Source: UBA4732 sp963823075
GTDB taxonomy: Bacteria > Planctomycetota > Planctomycetia > Gemmatales > Gemmataceae
Reading direction: 5' to 3'
Length of the DNA stretch: 64,000 nucleotides
Assembly: GCA_963823075.1 (NCBI GenBank)
Contig: CAWGKE010000023.1
Span: 930,001-994,000 of the forward strand
Positions 45,710-55,689 of this stretch are shown here, in pieces. Position 1 is the first letter of the stretch. Each line of letters opens with the position of its first letter. The notes under the pieces are model-generated. The model had not been told where the DNA came from. It worked only from the letters and a program-made list of their open reading frames with translations, and did not search any database. A program made the translations under genes and the position numbers.

Positions 45710-47123
45710 ATGGGAAAAACGCTTTACGAGAAAGTCTGGGACGCGCACACCGTGGCGACGCTGCCGTCCGGGGAAACCTTGCTCTACATCGACCGGCACC
45801 TCGTCCATGAAGTGACCAGTGCGCAGGCCTTCGAGGGACTGCGGCTGGCGGGCCGGAAAGTCCGCCGGCCGGACCTCACCTTCGCCACCGCCGACCACAA
45901 CGTCCCCACGGACGGCGACCGCCTCCACGTCTTGGATCTCCTGTCCCGAACGCAGATCGAGACGTTGCAACGCAACTGCGCGGCGTTCGGCGTCACTCAC
46001 TACGGCCTGGACAGCGACCGCCAGGGGATCGTCCACGTGATCGGCCCGGAGTTGGGGATCACGCTGCCGGGCCAGACCGTCGTTTGCGGCGACAGCCACA
46101 CCTCCACGCACGGCGCCTGGGGCAGCCTGGCGTTCGGCATTGGCACCAGCGAGGTCGAACACGTCCTGGCCACGCAGACCTTGCGTACCGTCCGCTCCCG
46201 GACCTACTCCGTCGAGATCAACGGCCGACTTGCCGCCGGCGTCACGGCCAAGGACGTGATCCTCCGCGTCATCCGGGACATCGGCGCGGGCGGCGCGACC
46301 GGGCACGTGGTGGAATACCGGGGCGAGGCGATCCGCCGGCTCGACATGGCCGGGCGGATGACCGTCTGCAACATGTCCATCGAGGCGGGGGCGCGGGCGG
46401 GACTGATCGCGCCCGACGAAACCACCTTCGCCTATCTGGCCGAAGGGGACCGCCCTTTCGCCCCTCGGGGCCAGGCGCTGGAAACGGCCGTGCAGCGGTG
46501 GCGCGAACTCACGACCGACGCCGACGCGGCCTTCGACTCTTCATATACCCTGGACGCAGCCACGCTGGCCCCCCAGGTGACGTGGGGCACCAGTCCCGCG
46601 ATGGCCGCCGACGTGACGGGCAGGGTGCCGGCGCCGGGCGAAGTCGCCTTCGTCAACCCCGTGGACGTGGAGCGCGCCCTGGCTTACATGGGTCTGAAAC
46701 CGGGCCAGGCGATCCAGGACATCGCGGTGGACGTGGTGTTCATCGGTTCCTGCACCAACGGCCGTATCGAAGACCTGCGCGGCGGCCCGCGTCCTCAAGG
46801 GCCGCAAGGTCGCGCCCGGCGTCCACGTGCTTGTCGTCCCCGGTTCACAGCGGGTTCGCGCCCAGGCGGTGGCCGAGGGACTGGATCGCGTCTTCTCCGC
46901 GGCGGGGGCGGAATGGCGGCAGGCGGGTTGCAGCATGTGCCTGGGGATGAACCCGGACCAGTTGAAGCCGCAGCAGCGCAGCGCCAGCACCAGCAACCGC
47001 AACTTCGAGGGCCGTCAGGGCGTGGGCGGCCGCACTCATCTGGTCAGTCCCGAAATGGCGGCGGCCGCCGCCGTCGCCGGCCATTTCGTCCACCCGTCGG
47101 AATTCCCCGTGGAGGACGCCTGA
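45710..47123 (+). CDS. leuC: 3-isopropylmalate dehydratase large subunit; one frameshift
   Basis: LeuC with LeuD isomerises 2- and 3-isopropylmalate in leucine synthesis, using a [4Fe-4S] cluster. Visible motifs are LYIDRHLVHEVTS, CGDSHTSTHGAWGSLAFGIGTSEVEHVLATQT (near residue 125), IGSCTNGRIEDLR and GCSMCLGMNPDQL, the last three holding the cluster cysteines, and RSASTSNRNFEGRQG. The frame breaks at about 46782, right after EDLR, and continues as AARVLKGRKVAPG. One extra base (or two missing) explains it. The start has AGGGAGGGG upstream. Similarity is full length, so the enzyme is probably intact. Confidence 0.92.
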
Positions 47124-47124
47124 C

Positions 47125-47744
47125 GTGCAGCCCTTCGACCTTCACACCGGCACGTTCGTCTGCCTGGACCGGGCCAACATCGACACCGACGCGATCATGC
47201 CGGCGCGGTTCCTGAAGCGGATCGAGCGCGTCGGCTACGGCGAGTTGCTTTTCATGGACCTGCGCCAGAAGGACGGCCGCCCAGACCCGGACTTCCCGTT
47301 GAACCGGCCCGAGAACCGGGGCGCGTCGGTCCTCGTCGCGCGCCAGAATTTCGGCTGCGGCTCCAGCCGCGAACACGCCGTCTGGGCCATCGTGCAGGCG
47401 GGGTTCCGGGCGGTGGTCGCGCCGCGCGTCGGGTCGGCCCCGGCCTTCGCGGACATCTTCCGCAACAATTGCTACAAGAACGGTCTCTTGCCCGTCGAGG
47501 TCCACGAAGCGTTCATCAACCGCCTCTTCCGGGCGGGGACCGGGCGAGTCACCATCGACCTCGGGGAGAAGTGGATCACGGCCTTCCTGCGCAGGAGGAG
47601 GTGACGGAAAGCTTCCACGTCCCGGAGGGCGCTCGGGCGATGCTCCTGGACGGGTTGGACGAAATCGCCCTGACCTTGCAACAGGAACAGGCCGTCTCCG
47701 CCTACGAGGCCCGGCGCCCGGACCTGGCCCCCTGGCCGTCCTAG
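47125..47744 (+). CDS. leuD: 3-isopropylmalate dehydratase small subunit; one frameshift
   Basis: LeuD is the swivel subunit of isopropylmalate isomerase. Seen are DRANIDTDAIMPARFLK near residue 16, NFGCGSSREHAVWAI near 73 and DIFRNNCYKNGLLPV near 108. The first frame stops at 47604 (FLRRRR), but the family C-terminus continues in another frame (EEVTESFHVPEGARAM, GLDEIALTLQQEQAVSAYEARRP). One missing C at about 47590 (TTCC/TGCGCAG) joins them into about 206 aa, the normal size. It starts at GTG 47125 right after leuC, with overlapping signals typical of coupling. Confidence 0.9.
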
Positions 47745-47772
47745 ACCTCCCCGCCGTCGCGTCGGCAGGCCG

Positions 47773-48426
47773 TCAGGGCTGGGAAAGGAGGACGTTGCCC
47801 TTCTCGTCCAGGAAGCCGAGGTTCGGCTTGCCCCGGTCCACGCTCAGGACGACGCCCACCTTCCCAGCCGGGCCGCCCAGCGAGAGGCTCGTCTTGGCCC
47901 CCTTGCTTTGCAGCACCAAACGTCCGTCCCCGTTCTCGTCGTACAAACTCAGGAACGTTTCCTCCTGGCTTGTGCCGATGTTGACCCGCGACTGTTCCTT
48001 GGCGTCCGCGAAAACCAGGCCCGGCTCTCCACCGTCCAGGAACAGCTTCGCCCGGCGTTTGCCGTCCTCGTCAAACAGGTTGACCGATGGCCCGTCCTTC
48101 TTCGCGTCAATCCGCACTCGCTCTTTCTCCTGGTCGTCGTAAAGGAAGAGGCCCGGCTCTCCTTGAAACACGCCCAGCGCCACCCGCGTCTTGCCGTTGT
48201 CGTCGCGGATCAGAAGGCTCTTGGACACCGTGAGGTCGTCCTTCTTCTGCGGGGCGGCCTCGCCCGTCGGCAGGCGGCCGACGAGCAGCGCAAGGCCGGC
48301 GATGGCGACCACGGCGACCGCGACGCACCGGAGTCGCCGGTTCTCCAGTGACAGGCGCTCGTTCGACTTCTCCAGCCGGTCGAGCCGCTGCTCCACGGCG
48401 GCAAGCTCCAGAGACTTCGGCGTCAT
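47773..48426 (-). CDS. Membrane-anchored protein with repeated beta motifs, 217 aa
   Basis: No named family was recognised. The N-terminus is a coiled coil (AAVEQRLDRLEKSNERLSLENRRL), then one membrane helix (VAVAVVAIAGLALLVG). The rest has about six repeats of roughly 25-30 residues of the pattern xLLxDDxGKxRVxL (LLIRDDNGKTRVALG; LFLYDDQEKERVRID; LFDEDGKRRAKLFL; LSLYDENGDGRLVLQ), which suggests a small beta-solenoid or repeated beta-hairpin structure outside the cytoplasm. It converges with leuD. Promoter and RBS were not decisive. Confidence 0.65.
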   Translation of the reverse strand: MTPKSLELAAVEQRLDRLEKSNERLSLENRRLRCVAVAVVAIAGLALLVGRLPTGEAAPQKKDDLTVSKSLLIRDDNGKTRVALGVFQGEPGLFLYDDQEKERVRIDAKKDGPSVNLFDEDGKRRAKLFLDGGEPGLVFADAKEQSRVNIGTSQEETFLSLYDENGDGRLVLQSKGAKTSLSLGGPAGKVGVVLSVDRGKPNLGFLDEKGNVLLSQP

Positions 48427-48857
48427 GGTCGCCTCCCTAGGTTTCGTTCGCGGTCGTGCGGCGCCCGACTGGTGCGCCCGGCCGCGCCTTCGGGAGGGTC
48501 GCGCCTCCCGGTTGGTCCGCTCCCTCCGTGCGGGTTTCCGCCCGCACGGGCCAAAAGAAAACTACCCTTCAGGGGGTCGTCGTCAAGCAGGCCGCGGACG
48601 CCAGCCCCTGTATTCCCGTGCATTTTGCAAGCCGCGCCGGGCGAAATGCAACCCGCCGCCGGCAGGGGCCGTCGGGCGTCCCGCCGGAAGTCCTGCCACG
48701 CAGGCGCCTTCGTCTAGGCGGCGTCGCGGCACGCGGCGTGCATCCGTGGCGCATCAAAGCCCGAGACCCCGAGACCCCGCGCCGAGATGACCCGGAACCC
48801 TGCCTCTCCTCCACTCCTCGCGCTATTTCCCCACACTCCTCTCCCGGAGTTTAAGAT
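48427..48857. other. Intergenic region between divergent repeat-protein and YnfA-fusion genes
   Basis: No gene was found in these 431 bases. Two short GC-rich inverted repeats occur near 48455-48545. It should hold the promoters of both flanking genes. Confidence 0.4.
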
Positions 48858-50204
48858 ATGGACGGTGTTATTTCCGTGCTTCGCACCGTGGGCATTTTCG
48901 GCGCCGCCGCCGTCTGTGAGATCGCCGGCGGCTGGCTGGTGTGGAAGGCGATGCGGGATGGGCGGCCCGCCTGGTGGGGCCTGCTGGGGGTCATCCTCCT
49001 GATCCTCTTCGGGGCCATCGTCACGTTGCAAACGAGCAACTTCGGGCGCATCTTCGCGGCTTATGGCGGCATGTTCGTCGCCCTGTCCCTGCTCTGGGGC
49101 TGGGGCGTGGACGGCCACAGACCGGACTGGCCCGACTGGATCGGCGGGATCGTCGTGCTTGCCGGCGTCGGCCTGATCCTATACTGGCCTCGGCCGCAGC
49201 AACAGGAGCAACAACCTGACGCCGACGGGGCGGGTCGCGCGGTCGTGGTCCCCTTCGACGCGCAGGGCAAGACGCAGCCCGTCCCAGGCAGGGTCGGAAC
49301 GATTTCCCCCGTGGTCGGGCATCCGGTAAGACAAGTGCTGGTCGCCCCTGGGGACCGCGTGAAAGCCGGTCAGCCCCTTGTCCTCCTGGGCACCGACGAC
49401 GCCGAACTGCAAGCCCGCCAGGCGAATCTGGCAGAGGCGCAGGCCCGGCTGGCGCGGGTCCGGGAAAAGCCGCCGGAGGAGGAGCAGGCCGAGGCGCGGG
49501 AGGCCCTGGAAAGCGCCCAAGCCGCCGCCAAGGAGGCCTGCGAAACGCGCGACCGTCTGGAGCTGCTGCGGCAGAAGGGCGAGGCCGTGGACCCCGCTTA
49601 CCGAAAGGCCCGATCCGCCGTGGCCGTCTGCGACGCGGAGGAGCGCGTCGCCGCCGCACGCCTGGAGCGGCTGGTTAAACAGCCCGTGGATCTGGAGGTC
49701 GCCGAACTGGAAGCCCGCGTCGCCGCCGCGAAGGCCGCCGTGGAAGAAGCGCAAGGAGAGGTCGAGCAGACTACGGTGATGGCCCCAGTCGCCGGCGTAG
49801 TCAGTCGGCTGGCCGTCCATCCCGGCATGGCGGCGGCGGCCGGCGACCCGGCCTGGGGCGAAATCCTGGACCTGGGCGAGATCGACGTGCGTTGCGACCT
49901 CACGCCCCAGCAGGCCGACGCGGTGGCCGTGGGTGACGTAGCGGAAGTCACGCAGGAAGGAGTGCAGGACGGCCGCTGGGCCGCGCAGGTGGTCAACGTC
50001 GGGGCGGCGGCGGACCAGCAGACCGGCAAAGTGCCTGTCCTGGTGCGCGTGAAAAACGATGGAGAGCGGCTGCGGTGTTATGTGGAGGTGAACGTTCACT
50101 TCAGCGGCGAGCGGCCGCGGGACGAGGCGCCGGGAGTTCTGGCGGAGTCAAAGGCGGTGGGCCGGAACGGGCGGAGGCCGACGCGCCTGGGAGCGAGGAT
50201 TTGA
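48858..50204 (+). CDS. Fusion of a YnfA/UPF0060 membrane domain and a membrane-fusion (HlyD-type) domain
   Basis: The product is 448 aa. Residues 1-110 match YnfA/UPF0060, a four-helix small-multidrug-resistance-like family: VGIFGAAAVCEIAGGWLVW, FGRIFAAYGGMFVALSLLWGWGVDGHRPD, IGGIVVLAGVGLILYWPR. After a Gln-rich joint (QQQEQQPD) comes a HlyD/RND-type adaptor: a lipoyl-like half (VGHPVRQVLVAPGDRVKAGQPLVLL near 155), a long coiled coil (about 175-300), the second lipoyl half (TTVMAPVAGVVSRLAVHPG near 307) and a beta-barrel part. It is one unbroken frame. In known pumps these are separate or unrelated proteins, so the arrangement is odd. The ATG begins the YnfA-like part. Confidence 0.8.
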   Translation: MDGVISVLRTVGIFGAAAVCEIAGGWLVWKAMRDGRPAWWGLLGVILLILFGAIVTLQTSNFGRIFAAYGGMFVALSLLWGWGVDGHRPDWPDWIGGIVVLAGVGLILYWPRPQQQEQQPDADGAGRAVVVPFDAQGKTQPVPGRVGTISPVVGHPVRQVLVAPGDRVKAGQPLVLLGTDDAELQARQANLAEAQARLARVREKPPEEEQAEAREALESAQAAAKEACETRDRLELLRQKGEAVDPAYRKARSAVAVCDAEERVAAARLERLVKQPVDLEVAELEARVAAAKAAVEEAQGEVEQTTVMAPVAGVVSRLAVHPGMAAAAGDPAWGEILDLGEIDVRCDLTPQQADAVAVGDVAEVTQEGVQDGRWAAQVVNVGAAADQQTGKVPVLVRVKNDGERLRCYVEVNVHFSGERPRDEAPGVLAESKAVGRNGRRPTRLGARI

Positions 50205-50323
50205 AACACCGCGTGCCACGGACGGCGCGTCGGCCCACAGCGCCCGCCGCCGCAAGGAGGCCGTCGCGGTCCAGGGACGAGTCCGCACCCCCTACAATGG
50301 AGGATGGGGGAGAGGAGAAGGCG

Positions 50324-51197
50324 ATGGCCAACCTCAAGAAACGAGTCGCGGAGGACGCACCGGGCGACTTCTTCGTGGACTCGACCTGCATCGACTGCGA
50401 CACCTGCCGGCAACTGGCCCCGGCCGTCTTCGCGGAAGGCCCCGGCCATGCGTTCGTCCGCCGTCAGCCGGCGACGCCGGAGGACCGCCGCCGCGCGCTT
50501 GCAGGCCCTCGTCTGCTGCCCCACCGGCTCCATCGGCTCGCGGGGCGGCGACCGACCGCAATCCGTCCTGGACGACTTCCCACTTCTCGTCGAGGAACCT
50601 GTTTTCTACTGCGGCTTCGCCTCGCCGAAATCCTACGGCGGCAGCAGCTATTTCATCCAACACCCCGCCGGCAACTGGCTGATCGACTCGCCGAAGTTCC
50701 TGCCGCGCCTGGTGCAACGGTTTGCGGAGCGCGGCGGCGTCGCGCACATCTTCCTGACGCACAGCGACGACGTGGCGGACGCCCGGCTGTACGCGGAGCG
50801 GTTCGGGAGTCGGCGCTATATTCACCGGGCCGAGCTGCACGCGCAGCCCGACGCCGAGACGGTCCTCGACGGCGACGAGCCGATCCCGCTGGCGCCCGAC
50901 CTTCTGGCCGTCCCGACGCCGGGGCACACGGCCGGCCATTGCGTCCTGCTGTTCCGGCGCCGCTTCCTGTTCACCGGCGACCACCTGGCCTGGGACCGCG
51001 ACGAACGGCGGCTGGAAGCATACCCCGATTACTGCTGGTTCTCGTGGGCGCGGCAGACCGAGTCGATGGCACGGCTGGCCGACTTCCCCTTCGAGTGGGT
51101 GCTGCCCGGCCACGGCCAGCGGGTGCATTTGCCCGAGGACGAGATGCGGCGGCAGGTGGCGGAACTCGCGGCGAGGATGCGCGGGGCGGGCGCATAA
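50324..51197 (+). CDS. Ferredoxin-like domain fused to a metallo-beta-lactamase-fold hydrolase; one frameshift
   Basis: The start at 50324 gives MANLKKRVAEDAPGDFFVDSTCIDCDTCRQLAPAVF, a 4Fe-4S ferredoxin-type N-terminus (CIDCDTC, with the last Cys in VCCPTGSIGS). The MBL domain follows with FLTHSDDVADARLYAE near residue 145, PTPGHTAGHCVLL near 205, FTGDHLAWDR near 220 and LPGHGQRVH near 260. The first metal motif reads HSDDVAD rather than HxHxDH, as in some MBL subgroups. One extra T at about 50494 breaks the frame before LQALVCCPTG. Such ferredoxin-MBL proteins occur in plants and bacteria. Their reaction is unknown. Confidence 0.8.
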
Positions 51198-51204
51198 GCG
51201 GCCC

Positions 51205-51648
51205 TCACGCCCGCATGTCATACAGCAGGCTCTGCCACAGCGCTTCCGCCGTCCGTCGCTGGATTTCTTCCGGGTCTTCCGCCGCGGCCGGCGCCTCGAA
51301 GGGCGGAGGCGTCAGTTCCAGCTCTTCCACGAGCAACGCTTGCAGCAGCTCCGCAAACTCCGTCAAATCCACCGCTGGCATGGGAGGCGCTTCGCCGATC
51401 GCGGCCGGGGCGCGGCGGTAGGCGGCGGCGAACCGCTCCAGCGCCGGAGCGGCGTGGCCGGGCCGCGGGTGTGTCAACAGGGCGTGCAGCAGCCGATCCT
51501 CGGGTCGGCCCGTCAGCGCCTGCACCGCCTGGCGCACCGCCGTCAGCTCGGCCTCGTCGGCCGCGCGCTGACGCAGCCGGGCGGCCTGCTTCACCACCTC
51601 CTCTTCCGACGACGATGGATCCAACCGCAGCACCTCAAAAGGATTCAT
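51205..51648 (-). CDS. J-domain-like small protein, 147 aa
   Basis: The N-terminus (MNPFEVLRLDPSSSEEEVVKQAARLRQRA) resembles the start of a DnaJ J-domain, but the HPD motif needed to stimulate Hsp70 is missing. The C-terminal part is acidic and helical (FAELLQALLVEELELTPPP). It overlaps the stop of the TPR gene by four bases (ATGA), so it is translated with that gene. I infer a scaffold or degenerate co-chaperone function for the pair. Confidence 0.65.
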   Translation of the reverse strand: MNPFEVLRLDPSSSEEEVVKQAARLRQRAADEAELTAVRQAVQALTGRPEDRLLHALLTHPRPGHAAPALERFAAAYRRAPAAIGEAPPMPAVDLTEFAELLQALLVEELELTPPPFEAPAAAEDPEEIQRRTAEALWQSLLYDMRA

Positions 51649-54600
51649 TCCGCGTCTCCTTTCTCTCCCTTGTCGCCGGGTTCCCCGAGCGGCGGGACGG
51701 CGGGGTCGGCCGGCTCGCCGAGGTCCTTGAGCAGGCCGCGCACGTTGTCGTTGCCGGGATGGAAGCGCAGCGCCTCGCGGTACAGCTCCACCTTGCGGCC
51801 GCGGTCGCCGGCCGTGAATCCGCGGAACTTGCAGAAGTCCGACAGCGCCGCCCGCGCCGCCAACTCACCGGGGCGGTCGCCGACCAGCCGGGCCAGCTGC
51901 GCGACGAACGGCGTGAAGCGATCGACCTGTTCCGCCAGTTGCCGCGGGTCGCCGGCGTTGTACAAGTCCAGGAACCAGTCATTGCAGATCTCCATCATCG
52001 CCGTCAGCAGGCGAACGTTGTCGCGGTCGAGGCCGAGCAGACGCAGCAGACCGGACAGGCCCCTGGCGTAGTCGGCGCGCCAGCCCTCCGGGATGGCGCC
52101 GTAGCGCATGGCCTCCCGCGTGGCCAGCAAATACTCGGTGGCCAGCTCGTCGCGAAACCGGGCCGCCCGCCCGGCCAGGTCGGACTTCAGCCCCTCGTCG
52201 ATCGCCGCGGCCGTCTCCGGCAGCTCCAGCACAAGGTTCCAGTGCCGCCGGGCCGCGTCCACGGCGTTGCGCGCCAGGAGGTCGGCGACGCGGCGGCGGT
52301 GGGCGGCCAGCAGCCAGTCGAGCAGCAGGTCGCGCCGCCGTTGTGGCGTGGTCTGGAGACCACGCCGCAACGGCGCCGGCCGGCAGCTCGGGGGCGGCCA
52401 GGAAGCGCAGCCACATCCGCCAGGCGGCGCCGGCACGGCTCCGCCTCGTCGTCGCGGTCGGCGGCCTCCAGCGCCTCGGCGGCGTGCGTCTCCAGCAGGG
52501 CAAGATGGTGGGCCAGCCGCGGCGGCAGGTCCGGCCGCTCCGTCAGGGCGTTCAGGCCGGACAGGGCGCCGAGCAGATCGCCCTCGACGGCGGAGTCCAG
52601 CAGATCGGGGCCGTTCGGAATGCCCGCAAGCAGATCCACCATATCCACCAGCAACGGAGTCGGCGTCATCGGTACGATGTCGTCCGGCCGACCCGCATCG
52701 GCCAGGGCGCAGGCGCGGCGCGGCGCTCCAGGTCCGGCAGGGCGGCCCGCATCGCCTCGGCGTCGGCGACCGTGGCCAGGTCGGCGTCGGCCTGGAGGGC
52801 GCGGCGGACGTAGGCCAGCGCCTCGGCGTCGTCGCGGCCCAGCGCCGCGCCGCCCGGTGCAGGAACCACGGCGCCGCTGGCGTCCGCGGGGGCGGATCGG
52901 CCGGCCCTCCCGCCGGCGCCAACCCCGCCTGCGCGGCCAACGTCGCCCCCACCGGCCCCAGCGAAGGCGGCGCCCCAAATCTGCACCCAGCGGGCCAGGC
53001 CGCGCCGCCAGCTCGGATGGTTCGGCTGAGCGGCGACGACGGCCGCCACGGCTTGCGTGACGGAGCGCGGCGGAGCGGCGCGGAAGCCGCGCCAGGCGTC
53101 CGTCTCGTCCAGCAGCGCCGCGACGGCGTCGGCGTCGCGGCGCCGGGCCGCTTCCAGAAGCAGCAGCGCCTGGGCCGGCCCCTTCAGCCGGCCCTGGGAA
53201 CGCAGGCCGCGCACCTCCTCGCGCCATGCGTCGTCGGCCGATCCGCCGTCCGCGACGGCTCGCGCCGCCTGCCACAACCGGATGATCGGCGGGGCGTCGG
53301 CGCCGGCGGAGAAGCGGGGCGGCGGCTTTGTTCGGCAGGAGCCACGACCGCGCCAGCGCGGCCAACCCGTCGCCGGGCGACAGGCGATCAACGGCGGCGA
53401 GGACGGCCTGGTCCGGCGGCGACGCGGCTTCCGCCCCGTGCCGCATCAGCAGCAGACGCAGCAATTGCCGACTCACAAGAGGCCGAAGATCGTCCGTTAA
53501 ATCCTCTAAACCGGACCACTCAAGGAGCAATCCCAGCGCCGCCGCGGCCGGCAGCCGGCGCGCCGCGATTTCCACGGCCGCCCGCAGCAGGTTCCGTTGC
53601 GCCACCGGGTCCGCCGACCCTTCTGCCATGAGGGAGCGCAGGTCGTCGGCCGTCGGCTGGCGCAGTTGCAGGGTTTGCGCGAGACGGCGGAAGTGATCGG
53701 CGGCGGGATGCTTCCAGCCGGCCGACGCCGCCTGCTGCACGGCGTCGAGCAGCTCGGCCGGCGTCGCCTGCCGTTTGCGGAATCGGTCGAGCGCGACCCA
53801 CGCCCGGCAGCGCAGCGCCAGGAACAGCCCCGGCTGCGACGCCAGCACCGCGGCGGGGTCGTCCTGCCCGAGACCGGCCAGGGCGTAGCGCGCGAACGGT
53901 TGCGCCGCCGGCGCCGCCGCCGCCTCGCGGAAGGCCGCGGCGGCCTCCTCGGCCCGCCCCGCCGCCAGCGCCTCGTGCCCCCGCAGCAACGCCGCCAGCA
54001 CCGGCGGCCGTCCCGCCTCCTCCGCCGTCGCCGGCCGCCCCGCCCGTCGTCCCTCCAGCATCACGCGCCAGCTCGCCAGCGCCGCCGCGGGATACGGCCC
54101 TTCTCTCGCCGCCGCGAATTGCTCCCCGGCGCGATCGTATTGTTTCAAGGTCGTCAATGTCCACGCCAGGAGCAGCCGTCGCTCCACCTGCACGACGCCG
54201 CTTCCCGGCGCCGCCTCATTGAGCAGTCGTTCGGCCGACGCCGCCTCGCCGCGCCGCAGCAGCGCCCGCGCCTCCAGCAGCGGCCCCTCGTCGCAGGCCG
54301 TCACCTTCTTGTTGCCGCGCACCGACTTCCAGACCTGCTCGGCCCGGTCCACGCGGCCCATCCGCCACAGCAAGTCCACCAGCCACGCCACGGCCTGCGG
54401 CGCCCGCGCGTCTCCTTCAACACGGCTTCATATTCCGATACGGCGTCGGGTCGTCCCAGCAGCACGCGGACGCGGCCGAGCCAGTACGCCGCCTCGGCCA
54501 GCAGCGGGGCGCCCTCCGCCTGGCGGGCGAGCCGGATCGCCTCGACCAGCAGCGGTTCGGCCGCGGCCGCGTTCCCGGCCAGCCAGTGCAGCCAGCCGAG

Positions 54601-54817
54601 GGCGAACGGCCGCTCCGCCTCGCGCCCCGCCGGCGCCGGCGCCGACGACAGCACCGGAAGCATCCGGGCCGGGTCGAGCCGGACGCCGGCCGCATGGGCC
54701 GTCGAGCGCCTTGCGCACGCGATCCAGGGCCAGCCGCATCGCCGCTTGCGGCGCCGCCCTCAGCGGCGATTCCACCACCGGCGGGGCGTCGCGCAGGCCG
54801 TTGGACCCTTGATACAT
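51645..54817 (-). CDS. Large TPR-like protein; about eight frameshifts
   Basis: The coding signal runs from ATG 54817 (GGAGA upstream) to the stop at 51645 but hops between frames. Pieces in order are YQGSNGLRDAPPVVESPLRAAPQ; AERPFALGWLHWLAGNAAAAEP; YDRAGEQFAAAREGPYPAAALASW; WLLPNKAAAPL; VRRALQADADLATVADAEAM; and RKVELYREALRFHPGNDNVRGLL. Breaks are near 54692, 54412, 53327, 52945, 52850, 52712, 52425 and 52345. The helical repeats continue across all of them with no internal stop in the joined frame, so single-base read errors are likely. The joined product would be about 1,050 aa and soluble. It overlaps the J-like gene. The function is unknown. Confidence 0.65.
52336..52375. repeat. Hairpin repeat inside the TPR-like gene
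   Basis: 19-base arms (52336-52354 and 52357-52375) pair with one mismatch around two bases (core GGCGTGGTCT/AGACCACGCC). It lies in coding sequence and near one of the frame breaks. Confidence 0.75.
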
Positions 54818-55204
54818 CGGCGATTCTCCATCTTTCGACACTGGCTTGCAACGCGGTCGCGCCCGGATGATCCCGGACGGCAGCGATTACTATAGCAAGC
54901 GCCGGGAACACGACGGGCCGGGGCCGATCCCGTCGTCCACGACAGGGGCCGCCCCATCGCCCGCCAAGCATCCCCTGGGCGGGCGGCACTTGGCGGGCCG
55001 GCCGGAGCTATTGGCAGCCCGGCCGCGAACTGGCGCCGGCCATACCGGCGGCGGTGGACATCACGTGGCGCGAGTGAACCATAACGCGTTTCTGTTCCAG
55101 CATCGACATTTCAGCCGTCCTGCTCTTCTCCAGAGGCTTGCCCGATGGTAAGGAAGAGAGTGAAACCATGGTTGTGGCTCACGTTGGATCGGATGAGGCT
55201 TTAG
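54818..55204. other. Intergenic region upstream of the TPR-like gene
   Basis: No convincing gene was found. It holds the promoter of the minus-strand TPR/J-like pair and perhaps one for the nucleotidyltransferase gene. Confidence 0.4.
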
Positions 55205-55280
55205 AGCCTATCCCAAAACCGTCGAAACATCACCAATTTGACGAGAATCGTCATGATCGACGGTGGTTTTGGGATAGGCT
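55205..55280. repeat. 76-bp MITE-like inverted repeat
   Basis: The ends AGCCTATCCCAAAACC (55205-55220) and its exact inverted copy (55265-55280) flank a 44-base centre that is also partly self-complementary (GTCGA...TCGAC). Such AGCCTATCCCAAAA ends are often seen at DDE-type IS termini (recalled), so it may be a non-autonomous remnant. Confidence 0.6.
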
Positions 55281-55283
55281 TTT

Positions 55284-55680
55284 ATGCTTTCCATTCCCCA
55301 AGGGCTGACGGAGGAGGAATTTGCTCTCTGGCAAAGTGCGTGCAGCAGTCGCCGCGATAACCGACGATGTTCAGGTGCATGGCAGCCGCGCCGATGGGAC
55401 AGCGCAAGCCGATTCCGACCTGGACATAGCTATCCGGGTGACGGCGGAGCGGTTCGAGGAAATCCTCAGCAATCGGTTTGGTACGCCGAATCCGGGAAGC
55501 GCGAAGGCGAAGACCATGCAACACGCGCGGGAAACGGGTAAGATACAGGCGGGCGAAGCGGGACTGCGAGCCCTTCGGAAGGAATTGGAAGCCGACCTCC
55601 CAATGGAAGTGGATATTTCGATCATCCGCACGGGTGGGCTTTTTGACAAAGGCCCCTACGTGCCTCTAAAGCGAGCGTGA
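55284..55680 (+). CDS. MNT-type nucleotidyltransferase domain protein; probable frameshift near the start
   Basis: The core is VHGSRADGTAQADSDLDIAIRV, the GS-x(n)-DxD catalytic motif of minimal nucleotidyltransferases, followed by a helical half with a conserved MEVDISIIRTGG (third acidic residue). The ATG at 55284 (MLSIPQGLTEEEF) reads into another frame after about residue 13. A one-base indel at about 55322 joins it to LSGKVRAAVAAITDD. Alternatively a TTG at 55321 is the start. The gene at 55690 follows after 9 bases. MNT proteins are often part of toxin-antitoxin or modification modules, but no HEPN partner is visible. Confidence 0.65.
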
Positions 55681-55689
55681 GGCCGATCC

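Noticed and set aside
45710..47744. leuC and leuD as true pseudogenes
   Set aside because: All cluster and fold motifs are present and each break is a single base, without other damage.
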